Below are positions 1-6,916 of a stretch of DNA of 47,329 bases, one piece after another. The stretch is from Limimaricola litoreus (GTDB lineage Bacteria > Pseudomonadota > Alphaproteobacteria > Rhodobacterales > Rhodobacteraceae). A program made the translations under genes and the position numbers. How positions within the stretch are numbered: the first letter of the stretch is position 1; each line of letters starts with the position of its first letter. Location of the stretch: positions 1 through 47,329 of the forward strand of contig NZ_JAMYXC010000044.1 in the NCBI RefSeq assembly GCF_024159025.1, read 5' to 3'. The notes below the pieces were generated by a model. That model saw nothing but the letters and a program-made list of their open reading frames with translations. It made no database searches and was not told where the DNA came from.

Positions 1-155
1 AGGGCGCGGCCACCGCCTCGCCGCTGCCCGCGGGCGAAAGCGCCGCCCCCGCCCCGCAGAGCGAGGCGGTGAGGGAGGCCGAGATCGTCGAGCCCGAGGG
101 CACGATCCCGCCCGAGCGGACCGAGGCCGACGCCGTGGCGCAGGCGCGAAAATAG
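1..155 (+). CDS. C-terminal fragment of an unidentified protein
   Basis: An open frame enters from the left edge in phase 3 and ends at TAG 153-155, giving about 50 residues. The tail is rich in Ala, Pro and Glu with a few charged residues at the end (QARK), and looks like a disordered C-terminus. No domain can be recognised, and the start lies outside the window. It is on the same strand as the tRNA that follows 42 bases later. The codon usage is GC-rich like the neighbours, which supports real coding, but the function is unknown. Confidence 0.5.
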   Translation, partial: GAATASPLPAGESAAPAPQSEAVREAEIVEPEGTIPPERTEADAVAQARK

Positions 156-197
156 CCCTTTTCCCTCCGGCGTCCGGGTGCTAAGAGGCGCCCGGGC

Positions 198-273
198 GCC
201 GCTGTAGCTCAGCTGGTAGAGCACGTCATTCGTAATGATGGGGTCGGGGGTTCGAGTCCCTTCAGCGGCACCA
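198..273 (+). tRNA. tRNA-Thr (anticodon CGT)
   Basis: A 76-base cloverleaf can be folded by eye. The acceptor strand GCCGCTG (198-204) pairs with CAGCGGC (263-269), followed by discriminator A and an encoded CCA (271-273). The D arm contains AGCTGGTAGA. The anticodon stem CGTCA/TGATG encloses loop TTCGTAA with anticodon CGT at 231-233. The T arm has the GGTTCGAGTCC core. CGT reads the ACG threonine codon, which is common in GC-rich genomes. Confidence 0.97.
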
Positions 274-288
274 CCGCACAAGCGGACG

Positions 289-322
289 AAAAAAAGGCGC
301 GTCCCTCGGGGCGCGCCTTTTT
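289..322. terminator. Bidirectional Rho-independent terminator between tRNA-Thr and regA
   Basis: GGCGCG (296-301) pairs with CGCGCC (312-317), with an inner CCC/GGG extension, a one-base bulge and a TCG loop. On the plus strand it is followed by TTTTT (318-322) and preceded by seven A (289-295). It can therefore end transcription both of the tRNA from the left and of the senC-regA operon from the right. Confidence 0.8.
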
Positions 323-340
323 CGTTTCAATCACACGCTT

Positions 341-892
341 CTAGCGCGGGCTGCGCTTGGCGAGAATGCGTTGCAGCGTGCGACGGTGCATGCCCAGACG
401 CCGCGCCGTCTCGCTCACGTTGCGGTCGCACAGCTCATAGACCCGCTGGATATGCTCCCAGCGCACGCGGTCGGCGCTCATCGGGTTCTCGGGCGGCGGC
501 GGCAGCGCGTCGCCGCGCGCCAGGAGCGCATTGGTGACCTCGGTCGCATCGGCGGGCTTCGACAGGTAGTCGGTCGCGCCGATCTTGACCGCCGCGACGG
601 CGGTGGCGATCGCGCCATAGCCGGTCAGCACCACGATCCGCGCCTCGGGGCGGCTTTCGCGCAGCGCCTCGACCACGTCGAGCCCGTTGCCGTCCTCGAG
701 CCTGAGGTCGACCACGGCATAGGCGGGCGGGGTCTGCGTGGCGACGCGCCGCCCCTCCTCGACCGTGCCGGCGAGGGTGACCGCGAAGCCGCGCTTTTCC
801 ATCGCCTTGCCGAGGCGCTTGAGGAAGGCCTCGTCGTCGTCGACGAGCAGCAGGCTCGGATCGGGGCCGAGGTCGATCGCCTCTGCGTTCAT
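341..892 (-). CDS. regA: Photosynthesis/redox response regulator RegA (PrrA/ActR)
   Basis: Response regulator of the RegB/RegA global redox system, which in relatives controls respiration, photosynthesis, nitrogen and carbon fixation genes. The product is 183 residues, essentially the length of RegA/PrrA (184). The receiver domain shows acidic pocket VDDDE (17-21), phospho-acceptor Asp62 in VVDLRL, Thr90 and Lys112. A four-proline linker (131-134) leads to a Fis-type helix-turn-helix (about 158-180, NVSETARRLGMHRRTLQRIL). ATG at 892 is preceded by AGGAG; a longer frame reaching 1003 overlaps the senC end and was not used. It lies 52 bases downstream of senC in the same direction and is divergent from regB, the classical arrangement. 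Confidence 0.95.
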   Translation of the reverse strand: MNAEAIDLGPDPSLLLVDDDEAFLKRLGKAMEKRGFAVTLAGTVEEGRRVATQTPPAYAVVDLRLEDGNGLDVVEALRESRPEARIVVLTGYGAIATAVAAVKIGATDYLSKPADATEVTNALLARGDALPPPPENPMSADRVRWEHIQRVYELCDRNVSETARRLGMHRRTLQRILAKRSPR

Positions 893-944
893 GTCGGGCT
901 CTCCTCTTGGGCGTGCGGGAAACCTAGCGTCGCCCGCCGCGGGG

Positions 945-1571
945 TCAATCCACCGCCTCGACGAGGCAGGCGATGCGGCGCGCGACCTCGTCGGGGCCGT
1001 CATCGCGCTTGAAGAACTCGACCGTGCCCTCCCCGGGCAGCACGAGGTAGGTCATCGTCTGGTGGTTCATCAGGTAGTAGTCGGGGTCGTCGTCGGCGCG
1101 AGCGTAATAGGTCGAATAGGCCTTGGCCGCCGCCTCGATCTGCGCGTCGCTGCCCGACAGACCGACCATCCGGGGGTGCATGTTGGCGGCGTAATCCCCC
1201 ATCACCTCGGGCGTGTCGCGCGCGGGATCGACGGTGATGAACACCGGCTGCGCCGTGATGCCGTGATCCTCGGCGAGGATGTCGACGGCCGCCGCGTTGC
1301 GGGCATTGTCGACCGGGCAGACATCGGGGCAGGAGGTGTAGCCGAAGTAGACGAGGCTCGGCTCGGTGATGACATCGGCATCGGTGACCTCGCGCCCTGC
1401 GCCGTCGAGCAGGGTGAAAGGCCCGCCGAGCTGGTCGAAGCCGCCGGCGACATTGCCGGTGCGGCAGGCGGCGAGACGGTCCGACGGGGCGAGGATCGTG
1501 GTGGCGATCAGGGCGCCGCCGACGATGGCGGCGACGGTGGCGGCGGCGGCGATGGCGACTGGGCGCTGCAT
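945..1571 (-). CDS. senC: SCO1/SenC/PrrC copper chaperone
   Basis: Membrane-anchored thioredoxin-fold copper protein of the SCO1/SenC family, which helps load the CuA/CuB centres of cytochrome c oxidase and in Rhodobacter links oxidase activity to the Reg/Prr system. There are 208 residues. An N-terminal membrane anchor spans about residues 4-28. The copper-binding CPDVC (Cys81, Cys85) lies in YFGYTSCPDVCP, with the distal His170 in LMNHQTMTYL. The start ATG at 1571 has AGGAG seven bases upstream; an upstream frame extension to 1628 would put residues before the signal anchor and has no better ribosome site. First gene of the senC-regA operon. Confidence 0.93.
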   Translation of the reverse strand: MQRPVAIAAAATVAAIVGGALIATTILAPSDRLAACRTGNVAGGFDQLGGPFTLLDGAGREVTDADVITEPSLVYFGYTSCPDVCPVDNARNAAAVDILAEDHGITAQPVFITVDPARDTPEVMGDYAANMHPRMVGLSGSDAQIEAAAKAYSTYYARADDDPDYYLMNHQTMTYLVLPGEGTVEFFKRDDGPDEVARRIACLVEAVD

Positions 1572-1624
1572 GCGAACTCCTGTGAGACGGGGCGCCGCAT
1601 TGATGGCGGCCCGGGGCCCGCCTA

Positions 1625-1641
1625 TCAATGGTCACCATTGA
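1625..1641. promoter_or_regulatory. 17-bp perfect dyad in the senC/regB divergent promoter region
   Basis: TCAATGGT (1625-1632), a single central C (1633) and ACCATTGA (1634-1641) form a perfect 8-bp inverted repeat. It sits in the 91-base gap between the divergent starts of senC and regB, 21 bases before the regB start codon. Its position and symmetry fit an operator for a dimeric regulator that could act on either gene. It is not an FNR box, and I cannot name the protein that would bind it. Confidence 0.45.
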
Positions 1642-1662
1642 CGCACAAGCCGGAGCCGCGCC

Positions 1663-3030
1663 TTGCCCCTTCCCGATACAGAGCTGGCGATGCTGCGCGA
1701 CCTGGGCCGCCGCAACCGGGTCCGGCTCAAGACCCAGATCCTGCTGCGCTGGATCGCCCTGGCCGGGCAGACCGCGGCGGCGCTGGTGGCGGCGCTGGTC
1801 TACGGGCTGGTGTTTCCCATCGGGCCGGTGGCGATCACCATCGGCGCGGCGGGCATCCTCAACCTGCTGGCCGGTTTCCTGCTGCCCGCGACGCGGCGGC
1901 TGAGCGAGGGCGAATCGACCGCGATGCTGGTGTTCGACATCGCCCAGCTCTCGGTGCTCTTGTGGCTCACCGGCGGGCTCGACAACCCCTTTGCGCTGCT
2001 GATGCTGGCCCCGGTGACGATCTCGGCCACCATGCTGCGCCTACCCGGCGTGCTGCTGGTCAGCGGGCTGGCGCTGGTTTCGGTGACGGTGCTGTGGCTG
2101 TGGAGCCGGCCGGTGCTGTCGCCGCAGATGGTGGCGCTGACCCTGCCCGAGCTCTTGCGCCTTGGCTTCTGGCTGGCGCTGGCGATCGGCATCACCTTCA
2201 TCGCGCTCTACGTGCGGCGGGTGACGCTCGAGATGCAGGCGATGGGCGACGCGCTGGCCGCGACGCAGCTGGCGCTGGCACGCGAGCAGAAGCTGACCGA
2301 TCTGGGCGGTGTCGTCGCCGCCGCCGCGCATGAGATGGGCACGCCGCTGGCGACCATCACCCTGACCGCCTCGGAGCTGGTCGACGATCTCTCGGACAGC
2401 CCCGAACTGGCCGAGGATGCGGCGCTGATCCGGGCCCAGGCGATGCGCTGCCGCGACATCCTGCGCTCCATGGGGCGGGCGGGCAAGGAGGACACCCATC
2501 TGCGCCAGGCCCCGATCGAGGCGGTGGTGCGCGAGGCGGCCGAGCCGCATCTGGCGCGCGGGCGCGAGGTCGTCTTCGCGGTGGGCGCCGAGACGGAGGG
2601 GGCGCTGGAGACGCAGCCCTCGATCCACCGCCGCCCCGAGATCGTGCACGGGCTGCGCAACCTGATCCAGAACGCGGTCGATTTCGCGCAAGCTCGGGTC
2701 GAGATCGACCTGTCCTGGACCGATGACAGCGTGATGGTAACGATCGAGGACGACGGGCCGGGCTTTCCGCCCGGGCTGATCGACCGGATCGGCGATCCCT
2801 TCATGCGCTCGCGCCGCAGGCCCGGCTACGAAGGCATGGGGCTGGGGCTGTTCATCGCCAAGACGCTGCTGGAGCGCTCGGGCGCGCGGCTGAGCTTCGC
2901 CAATGGCGGCGAGCGGCTGCGCGCCAGCGGCGCCGCCGCCGGTGGGGCCATCGTCATGGTGGCCTGGCCGCGCCAGACGCTCGAGGCCTCCACCACCGTC
3001 CAGCCCGCCAATCCGCAGTTCCTGCCCTGA
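1663..3030 (+). CDS. regB: Redox-sensing histidine kinase RegB (PrrB/ActS)
   Basis: Membrane sensor kinase partner of RegA. It has 455 residues, close to the family length. Six hydrophobic segments fill residues about 27-185, with the ubiquinone-binding heptad GGLDNPF at 104-110. The H-box AAAAHEMGTPLATI carries His223, and the redox-active cysteine Cys263 lies exactly 40 residues later in MRCRDILRSMG, matching the H225/C265 spacing of R. capsulatus RegB. The ATPase region has NLIQNAV, DDGPGFP and GMGLGLFIAK. The frame is closed upstream at 1639-1641. TTG 1663 with GGAG at 1652-1655 is preferred; ATG 1690 is an alternative start. Confidence 0.94.
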   Translation: MPLPDTELAMLRDLGRRNRVRLKTQILLRWIALAGQTAAALVAALVYGLVFPIGPVAITIGAAGILNLLAGFLLPATRRLSEGESTAMLVFDIAQLSVLLWLTGGLDNPFALLMLAPVTISATMLRLPGVLLVSGLALVSVTVLWLWSRPVLSPQMVALTLPELLRLGFWLALAIGITFIALYVRRVTLEMQAMGDALAATQLALAREQKLTDLGGVVAAAAHEMGTPLATITLTASELVDDLSDSPELAEDAALIRAQAMRCRDILRSMGRAGKEDTHLRQAPIEAVVREAAEPHLARGREVVFAVGAETEGALETQPSIHRRPEIVHGLRNLIQNAVDFAQARVEIDLSWTDDSVMVTIEDDGPGFPPGLIDRIGDPFMRSRRRPGYEGMGLGLFIAKTLLERSGARLSFANGGERLRASGAAAGGAIVMVAWPRQTLEASTTVQPANPQFLP

Positions 3031-3062
3031 GGCGAGGCGCCCCTGGTTAACCCGTGGCTTGG

Positions 3063-3077
3063 TTAACCTATGGTTAA
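3063..3077. promoter_or_regulatory. Candidate CtrA-binding site upstream of the DivL-like gene
   Basis: TTAAC (3063-3067), six bases, then TTAAG (3073-3077 region, TTAA 3074-3077) match the CtrA consensus TTAA-N7-TTAA(C), with only the final C missing. A third TTAA in a GGTTAACC palindrome lies at 3047-3050. Three such elements within 31 bases are striking in DNA this GC-rich. The site is about 50-60 bases upstream of the ATG at 3125. Binding is inferred from the consensus only. Confidence 0.45.
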
Positions 3078-3124
3078 GACTTCCTGACCAGTCTGGAACG
3101 CACCCGCCACAGTTGCGTGCCTTC

Positions 3125-4762
3125 ATGTTTCTTACACCTCCCGCCTCCTTGCTGATCGTGATCTTCGTGTCGACCCTTTCGGCGGCCGCGATCGTGTCCT
3201 TCGTGACCTGGTGGCGCGATCCGAACCGGCGCGACAGGGGGACGGGCGAGGCCGGGCAGAGCGTCTTTCTCTTCGACGGCGATTGCCTGATCGACGCCAG
3301 CCCCCCGGCCCGGCGGTTGCTCGACCGGCTCGATGGCATCGGCACGGAGCGGGCCCGGCTCTGCGCCCTGCTCGAACACCGGTTTCCGGGGCTGAGCGCG
3401 CGGCTCGACGCGGTCGAGGGCGATGGCAATTTTCGCAGCGACGCGCGCGGCGGGCTTGGGCGGATCGAGGTCGAGCATTGGAACGGGCTGCTGCGCCTGA
3501 CGCTCGATTCCAACCAGGAGGCCGCCGCCGTCATCGACGCCATCGCCTTCGCCGCGCTGCAGGACGAGCTCGAGACCCTGCGCTGCATCGGCGAAGAGGC
3601 GCCGCAGCTGATCTGGAAGCTCGACGAAAGCGGCCGGCTGAGCTGGGCCAACAGGGCCTACATGGCGCTCGTCGAACGCGTGACCGATCCCCCCGGTGGC
3701 CTGTCCGACGACTCGGGTGGCCCGCTCCGGGGTTCAGCCGACTGGTCGCCCGAGGATCTGTTCCCGGACCCGGATTTCACCCCGTCCGGTCCGGATGCGG
3801 AAAGCTGCCGGGTCAACCTCGTCCTGCCCGGCGAAACCCGCCGCCGCTGGTACGAGATCACCCGCTTGCGACGCGGCGCCGAGCGGGTTCATTTCGCGCT
3901 CGATATCACCGAGATCGTCGAGGCCGAACAGGCCCGGCGCAAATTCGTGCAGACCCTGACCAAGACCTTCGCGCAGCTCGCCATCGGCCTCGCCATCTTC
4001 GATCGCGACCGCAAGCTCGTCATGTTCAACCCGGCCTTCCACGATCTGACCGGCCTGCCCATCGCCTTTCTGAGCTCGCGCCCGCAGGTGCAGACCGTGC
4101 TCGATCGGCTGCGCGACGGCAACATGCTGCCCGAACCCAAGGATTACGCCAGCTGGCGCGAGCAGGTCGCGGCGCTGGAGGCGGAGGCCGCGCGCGGCAC
4201 CTATTGCGAGACCTGGTCGCTGCCCAGCGGGCAGACCTATCGCGTCACCGGGCGGCCGCATCCCGACGGGGCGGTGGCCTTCCTGTTCGAGGACATCACC
4301 GCCGAAATCTCGCTCACCCGGCATTTCCGGGCCCAGATCGACACCGGCCGCGCCGTGCTCGACACTCTGCCCGAGGCGATCGCGGTGTTTTCGGCGGGCG
4401 GCACGCGGTTGTTGCACAACAGCGCCTATGACGCGCTCTGGGGCGAGACCGGCTCCGAGCTTTCCGAGACGGGGCTGGTCGACGAGATCCGGCGCTGGCA
4501 GGGGATGCTGGCCCCCTCCCCGGTGCTGGGTGAGCTGCGCGATTTCGTGGCCGCCTTCGGGGAGCGGGCCGAATGGAGCGACCAGCTGCGGCTGATCGAC
4601 GGGCGCGGTCTGACCTGCCGTTTCACCCCGCTGCCCGGCGGCGCGACGCTGACCAGCTTTTCGCCCGAAACGCCCGACCGGCCCCGCATCGCCCTGCGCA
4701 GCACCACGGCCGAGGAAGCCGGGCGCGAGAGCGAAGGGATGATCCGCCTGCAGCGCGGCTGA
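3125..4762 (+). CDS. DivL-like PAS-domain protein without kinase catalytic domains
   Basis: A 545-residue protein. An N-terminal membrane segment (about 8-29) is followed by several PAS-like modules at roughly 165-265, 275-395 and 405-520. The middle part (FVQTLTKTFAQLAIGLAIFD near 274, and a run near 368-400 containing RVTGRPHPDGAVAFLFED) resembles from memory the PAS region of DivL, the Caulobacter cell-cycle protein that controls CckA and hence CtrA. Unlike Caulobacter DivL there is no HisKA or HATPase domain after the last PAS; the protein ends in a short polar tail. ATG 3125 starts just before the hydrophobic anchor, and the ribosome site is weak. A CtrA-type box lies upstream. The alternative is a generic PAS sensor. 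Confidence 0.65.
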   Translation: MFLTPPASLLIVIFVSTLSAAAIVSFVTWWRDPNRRDRGTGEAGQSVFLFDGDCLIDASPPARRLLDRLDGIGTERARLCALLEHRFPGLSARLDAVEGDGNFRSDARGGLGRIEVEHWNGLLRLTLDSNQEAAAVIDAIAFAALQDELETLRCIGEEAPQLIWKLDESGRLSWANRAYMALVERVTDPPGGLSDDSGGPLRGSADWSPEDLFPDPDFTPSGPDAESCRVNLVLPGETRRRWYEITRLRRGAERVHFALDITEIVEAEQARRKFVQTLTKTFAQLAIGLAIFDRDRKLVMFNPAFHDLTGLPIAFLSSRPQVQTVLDRLRDGNMLPEPKDYASWREQVAALEAEAARGTYCETWSLPSGQTYRVTGRPHPDGAVAFLFEDITAEISLTRHFRAQIDTGRAVLDTLPEAIAVFSAGGTRLLHNSAYDALWGETGSELSETGLVDEIRRWQGMLAPSPVLGELRDFVAAFGERAEWSDQLRLIDGRGLTCRFTPLPGGATLTSFSPETPDRPRIALRSTTAEEAGRESEGMIRLQRG

Positions 4763-4810
4763 CGGGGCGTTTCGGCTTGCAGCAGGCCGCCCAGCGCCTA
4801 GTTTGCAGCC

Positions 4811-5278
4811 ATGAGCCTGATCGCCGGTCCCATAGCGCTTCGCGACGAATCGCACAGCCTCGCGCTGGCGCGCGCCCTAGCGCCGCATCTGCGCGCCGGG
4901 GACACGCTGCTGCTGTCGGGGCAGATCGGGGCGGGCAAGAGCTTTTTCGCCCGCGCGCTGATCCGCGCCCGCACCGGCAACCCCGACGAGGAGGTCCCCT
5001 CGCCCACCTTCACGCTGGTGCAGAGCTACGAGGCCCCCGGCGCGGAGATCTGGCATTGCGACCTCTACCGTCTGAGCGATCCCTTTGAGCTTGTCGAGCT
5101 GGGGCTCGATGAGGCGCTGGGCCGGGCGATCTGCCTGATCGAATGGCCCGACCGGATGGGCGACATGGCCCCGCCCGAGGCGCTTTCGCTCGCCTTCGAA
5201 GCCCGCCCCGACGGGCATATGCTCACCATGACTGGCAACGCGGATTGGCGCGCGCGGCTGGAGCCGGTACTTGGCTGA
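4811..5278 (+). CDS. tsaE: tRNA threonylcarbamoyladenosine biosynthesis ATPase TsaE
   Basis: P-loop ATPase that works with TsaB and TsaD to make t6A37 in ANN-decoding tRNAs. It is 155 residues, the normal family size. Walker A GQIGAGKS is at 37-44, followed by the family motif SPTFTLVQSY and HCDLYRL, and the late IEWPDRMG motif. ATG 4811 starts 48 bases after the DivL-like gene. The end overlaps amgK by 8 bases, so it opens a tightly coupled operon. Confidence 0.94.
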   Translation: MSLIAGPIALRDESHSLALARALAPHLRAGDTLLLSGQIGAGKSFFARALIRARTGNPDEEVPSPTFTLVQSYEAPGAEIWHCDLYRLSDPFELVELGLDEALGRAICLIEWPDRMGDMAPPEALSLAFEARPDGHMLTMTGNADWRARLEPVLG

Positions 5279-6218
5279 GATCGTGGATTTCCTTGCCCGG
5301 CACGGCTTGTCGGGCCATGCCCGGACGCCACTGGCGGGCGATGCCTCGTCCCGGCGCTACGAGCGTCTGAGCGGCCCCTCGGGCGAAAGCCTGATCCTGA
5401 TGATCTGCCCGCGCGACACATTGCCCGCGCTCGATGCCTTTGTCGCCGTGGCGCGTCACCTTTGCGGTCTTGGCCTCTGCGCCCCGGCGATCCACGCGCT
5501 CGACCGCGACTCTGGGCTTGCGGTGATCGAGGATCTCGGGCCCGTGCAGGTCGCGCAATGGGCCGAGAGACATCCGCGCGACACAGCCCCCTACGAGACC
5601 GCGATCGACGTGCTGGCCCGGCTGCAGGCCGCACCGCCGCCATCGGGCCTCAAGGCGCTGACGCCAGCGGTTGGCACCGAGATGATCGACCCCTTGGGCG
5701 AATGGTACGCGCCCGGTCTCGATCTCGCGGCGCTGCAATCGGGCCTGCGCGACGCGCTGGAGCGACACGCGCCCGAGGCTTCGGTGCTGGCGCTGCGCGA
5801 CTACCACGCCGAGAACCTGATCTGGCGGCCCGAGCGCGCGAGCACCGACCGGATCGGCCTGCTCGATTTTCAGGACGCGCTGCGCGCGCCGCCCGAATAC
5901 GATCTCGTCTCGCTCCTGCGCGACGCCCGCCGTGATGTCTCCGAAAGCCTGCGCGAGGAGATGATCGCGCGCTTTGCCGCCGCCACGGGGCGCGAGGCGC
6001 ACGCCGTCGCCGCCGCCTGCGCGGTGCTGGGGCTGCAACGCAACCTGCGCATCCTGGGCATCTTTGCCCGGCTCGCCCGGCGCGACGGCAAGACCCGTTA
6101 TCTTGCGCTGATGCCCCGCGTCTGGGGCCAGATCCAGGCCGATCTGCGCCACCCCGCCCTGTCGGATCTCGCCGTCCACGCCGCCGCCATTCCCGCCCCC
6201 GAGGAGACCGCCGCATGA
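5271..6218 (+). CDS. amgK: N-acetylmuramate/N-acetylglucosamine kinase AmgK
   Basis: Sugar kinase of the aminoglycoside-phosphotransferase fold that phosphorylates MurNAc (and GlcNAc) at C1 in the cell-wall recycling route of Pseudomonas and many alphaproteobacteria. It has 315 residues. The kinase loop LRDYHAENLIW (HxxN) and the metal-binding LLDFQDAL followed by PPEYDLVSLL are clear. The start is TTG 5271, overlapping the tsaE stop; GTG 5283 is an in-frame alternative. The gene next door encodes MurU, the following enzyme of the same pathway, which strongly supports the call. Confidence 0.9.
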   Translation: MAEIVDFLARHGLSGHARTPLAGDASSRRYERLSGPSGESLILMICPRDTLPALDAFVAVARHLCGLGLCAPAIHALDRDSGLAVIEDLGPVQVAQWAERHPRDTAPYETAIDVLARLQAAPPPSGLKALTPAVGTEMIDPLGEWYAPGLDLAALQSGLRDALERHAPEASVLALRDYHAENLIWRPERASTDRIGLLDFQDALRAPPEYDLVSLLRDARRDVSESLREEMIARFAAATGREAHAVAAACAVLGLQRNLRILGIFARLARRDGKTRYLALMPRVWGQIQADLRHPALSDLAVHAAAIPAPEETAA

Positions 6219-6916
6219 CCCCGAACGGGACGCCCAGCGCCGTCATGATCTTTGCCGCCGGCCTTGGCCGCCGCATGGGGCCGCTCACCGCCCAGCGCCC
6301 CAAGCCGATGGTCGAGGTGGGCGGACGGCCCCTGATCGACCACGCGCTCGACCTCACCGCGCCGCTGATGCCGCTGCGGCGGGTCGTCAACCTGCACCAC
6401 AAGGGCGAGGTGCTGCGCGATCATCTCGCGGGCCGCGACGTGATCCTGTCGGACGAAACGGACAAGCTCTTGGAAACCGGCGGCGGGCTGAGAAAGGCGC
6501 GGCCCCTGCTCGGCCCCGGCCCGGTCTACACGCTCAATTCCGACGCCATCTGGTCCGGCCCCAACCCGCTCCTGGCGCTGCGGCACGCCTGGGACCCGGC
6601 GCGCATGGAGGCGCTTCTCCTGCTGCTGCCGCGCGAGAACGCGATGGGCCACACCGGGCAGGGTGATTTCATCGTGGCTCCCGACGGGCAGCTCACGCGC
6701 GGGCCGGGTCATGTCTATTCCGGCGCGCAGATCATCCTGCCCGACGGGCTCGACGCGATCCCCGAGGAGGCGTTTTCGCTGAACCTGCTGTGGAACGAGA
6801 TCGCGGCGCGGGACAGGCTCTACGGCGTGGTGCATGACGGGCGCTGGTGCGACGTCGGCCGCCCAGATTGCATCCCGATCGCCGAATCGATGCTGCAGGG
6901 CGATCATGTCCTCTGA
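6215..6916 (+). CDS. murU: N-acetylmuramate alpha-1-phosphate uridylyltransferase MurU
   Basis: Nucleotidyltransferase that turns MurNAc-1-phosphate into UDP-MurNAc, bypassing de novo MurA/MurB synthesis. It has 233 residues. The nucleotide-binding signature is MIFAAGLGRRMGPLT followed by RPKPMVEVGGRPLI; the sugar-site Asp lies in LNSDAIW, and the end WCDVGRPD is typical. ATG 6215 overlaps the amgK stop in ATGA form, implying translational coupling. It overlaps addB by 11 bases downstream. Confidence 0.9.
   Translation: MTPNGTPSAVMIFAAGLGRRMGPLTAQRPKPMVEVGGRPLIDHALDLTAPLMPLRRVVNLHHKGEVLRDHLAGRDVILSDETDKLLETGGGLRKARPLLGPGPVYTLNSDAIWSGPNPLLALRHAWDPARMEALLLLLPRENAMGHTGQGDFIVAPDGQLTRGPGHVYSGAQIILPDGLDAIPEEAFSLNLLWNEIAARDRLYGVVHDGRWCDVGRPDCIPIAESMLQGDHVL

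Noticed and set aside
341-1003. Longer start for regA at 1003
   Set aside because: The extra 37 residues overlap the senC end, are not RegA-like, and ATG 892 has AGGAG and gives the family length.
1628-1903. Short frame starting at ATG 1628 as an alternative regB start
   Set aside because: It is in another reading frame and does not encode RegB; the regB frame is closed by TGA at 1639-1641.
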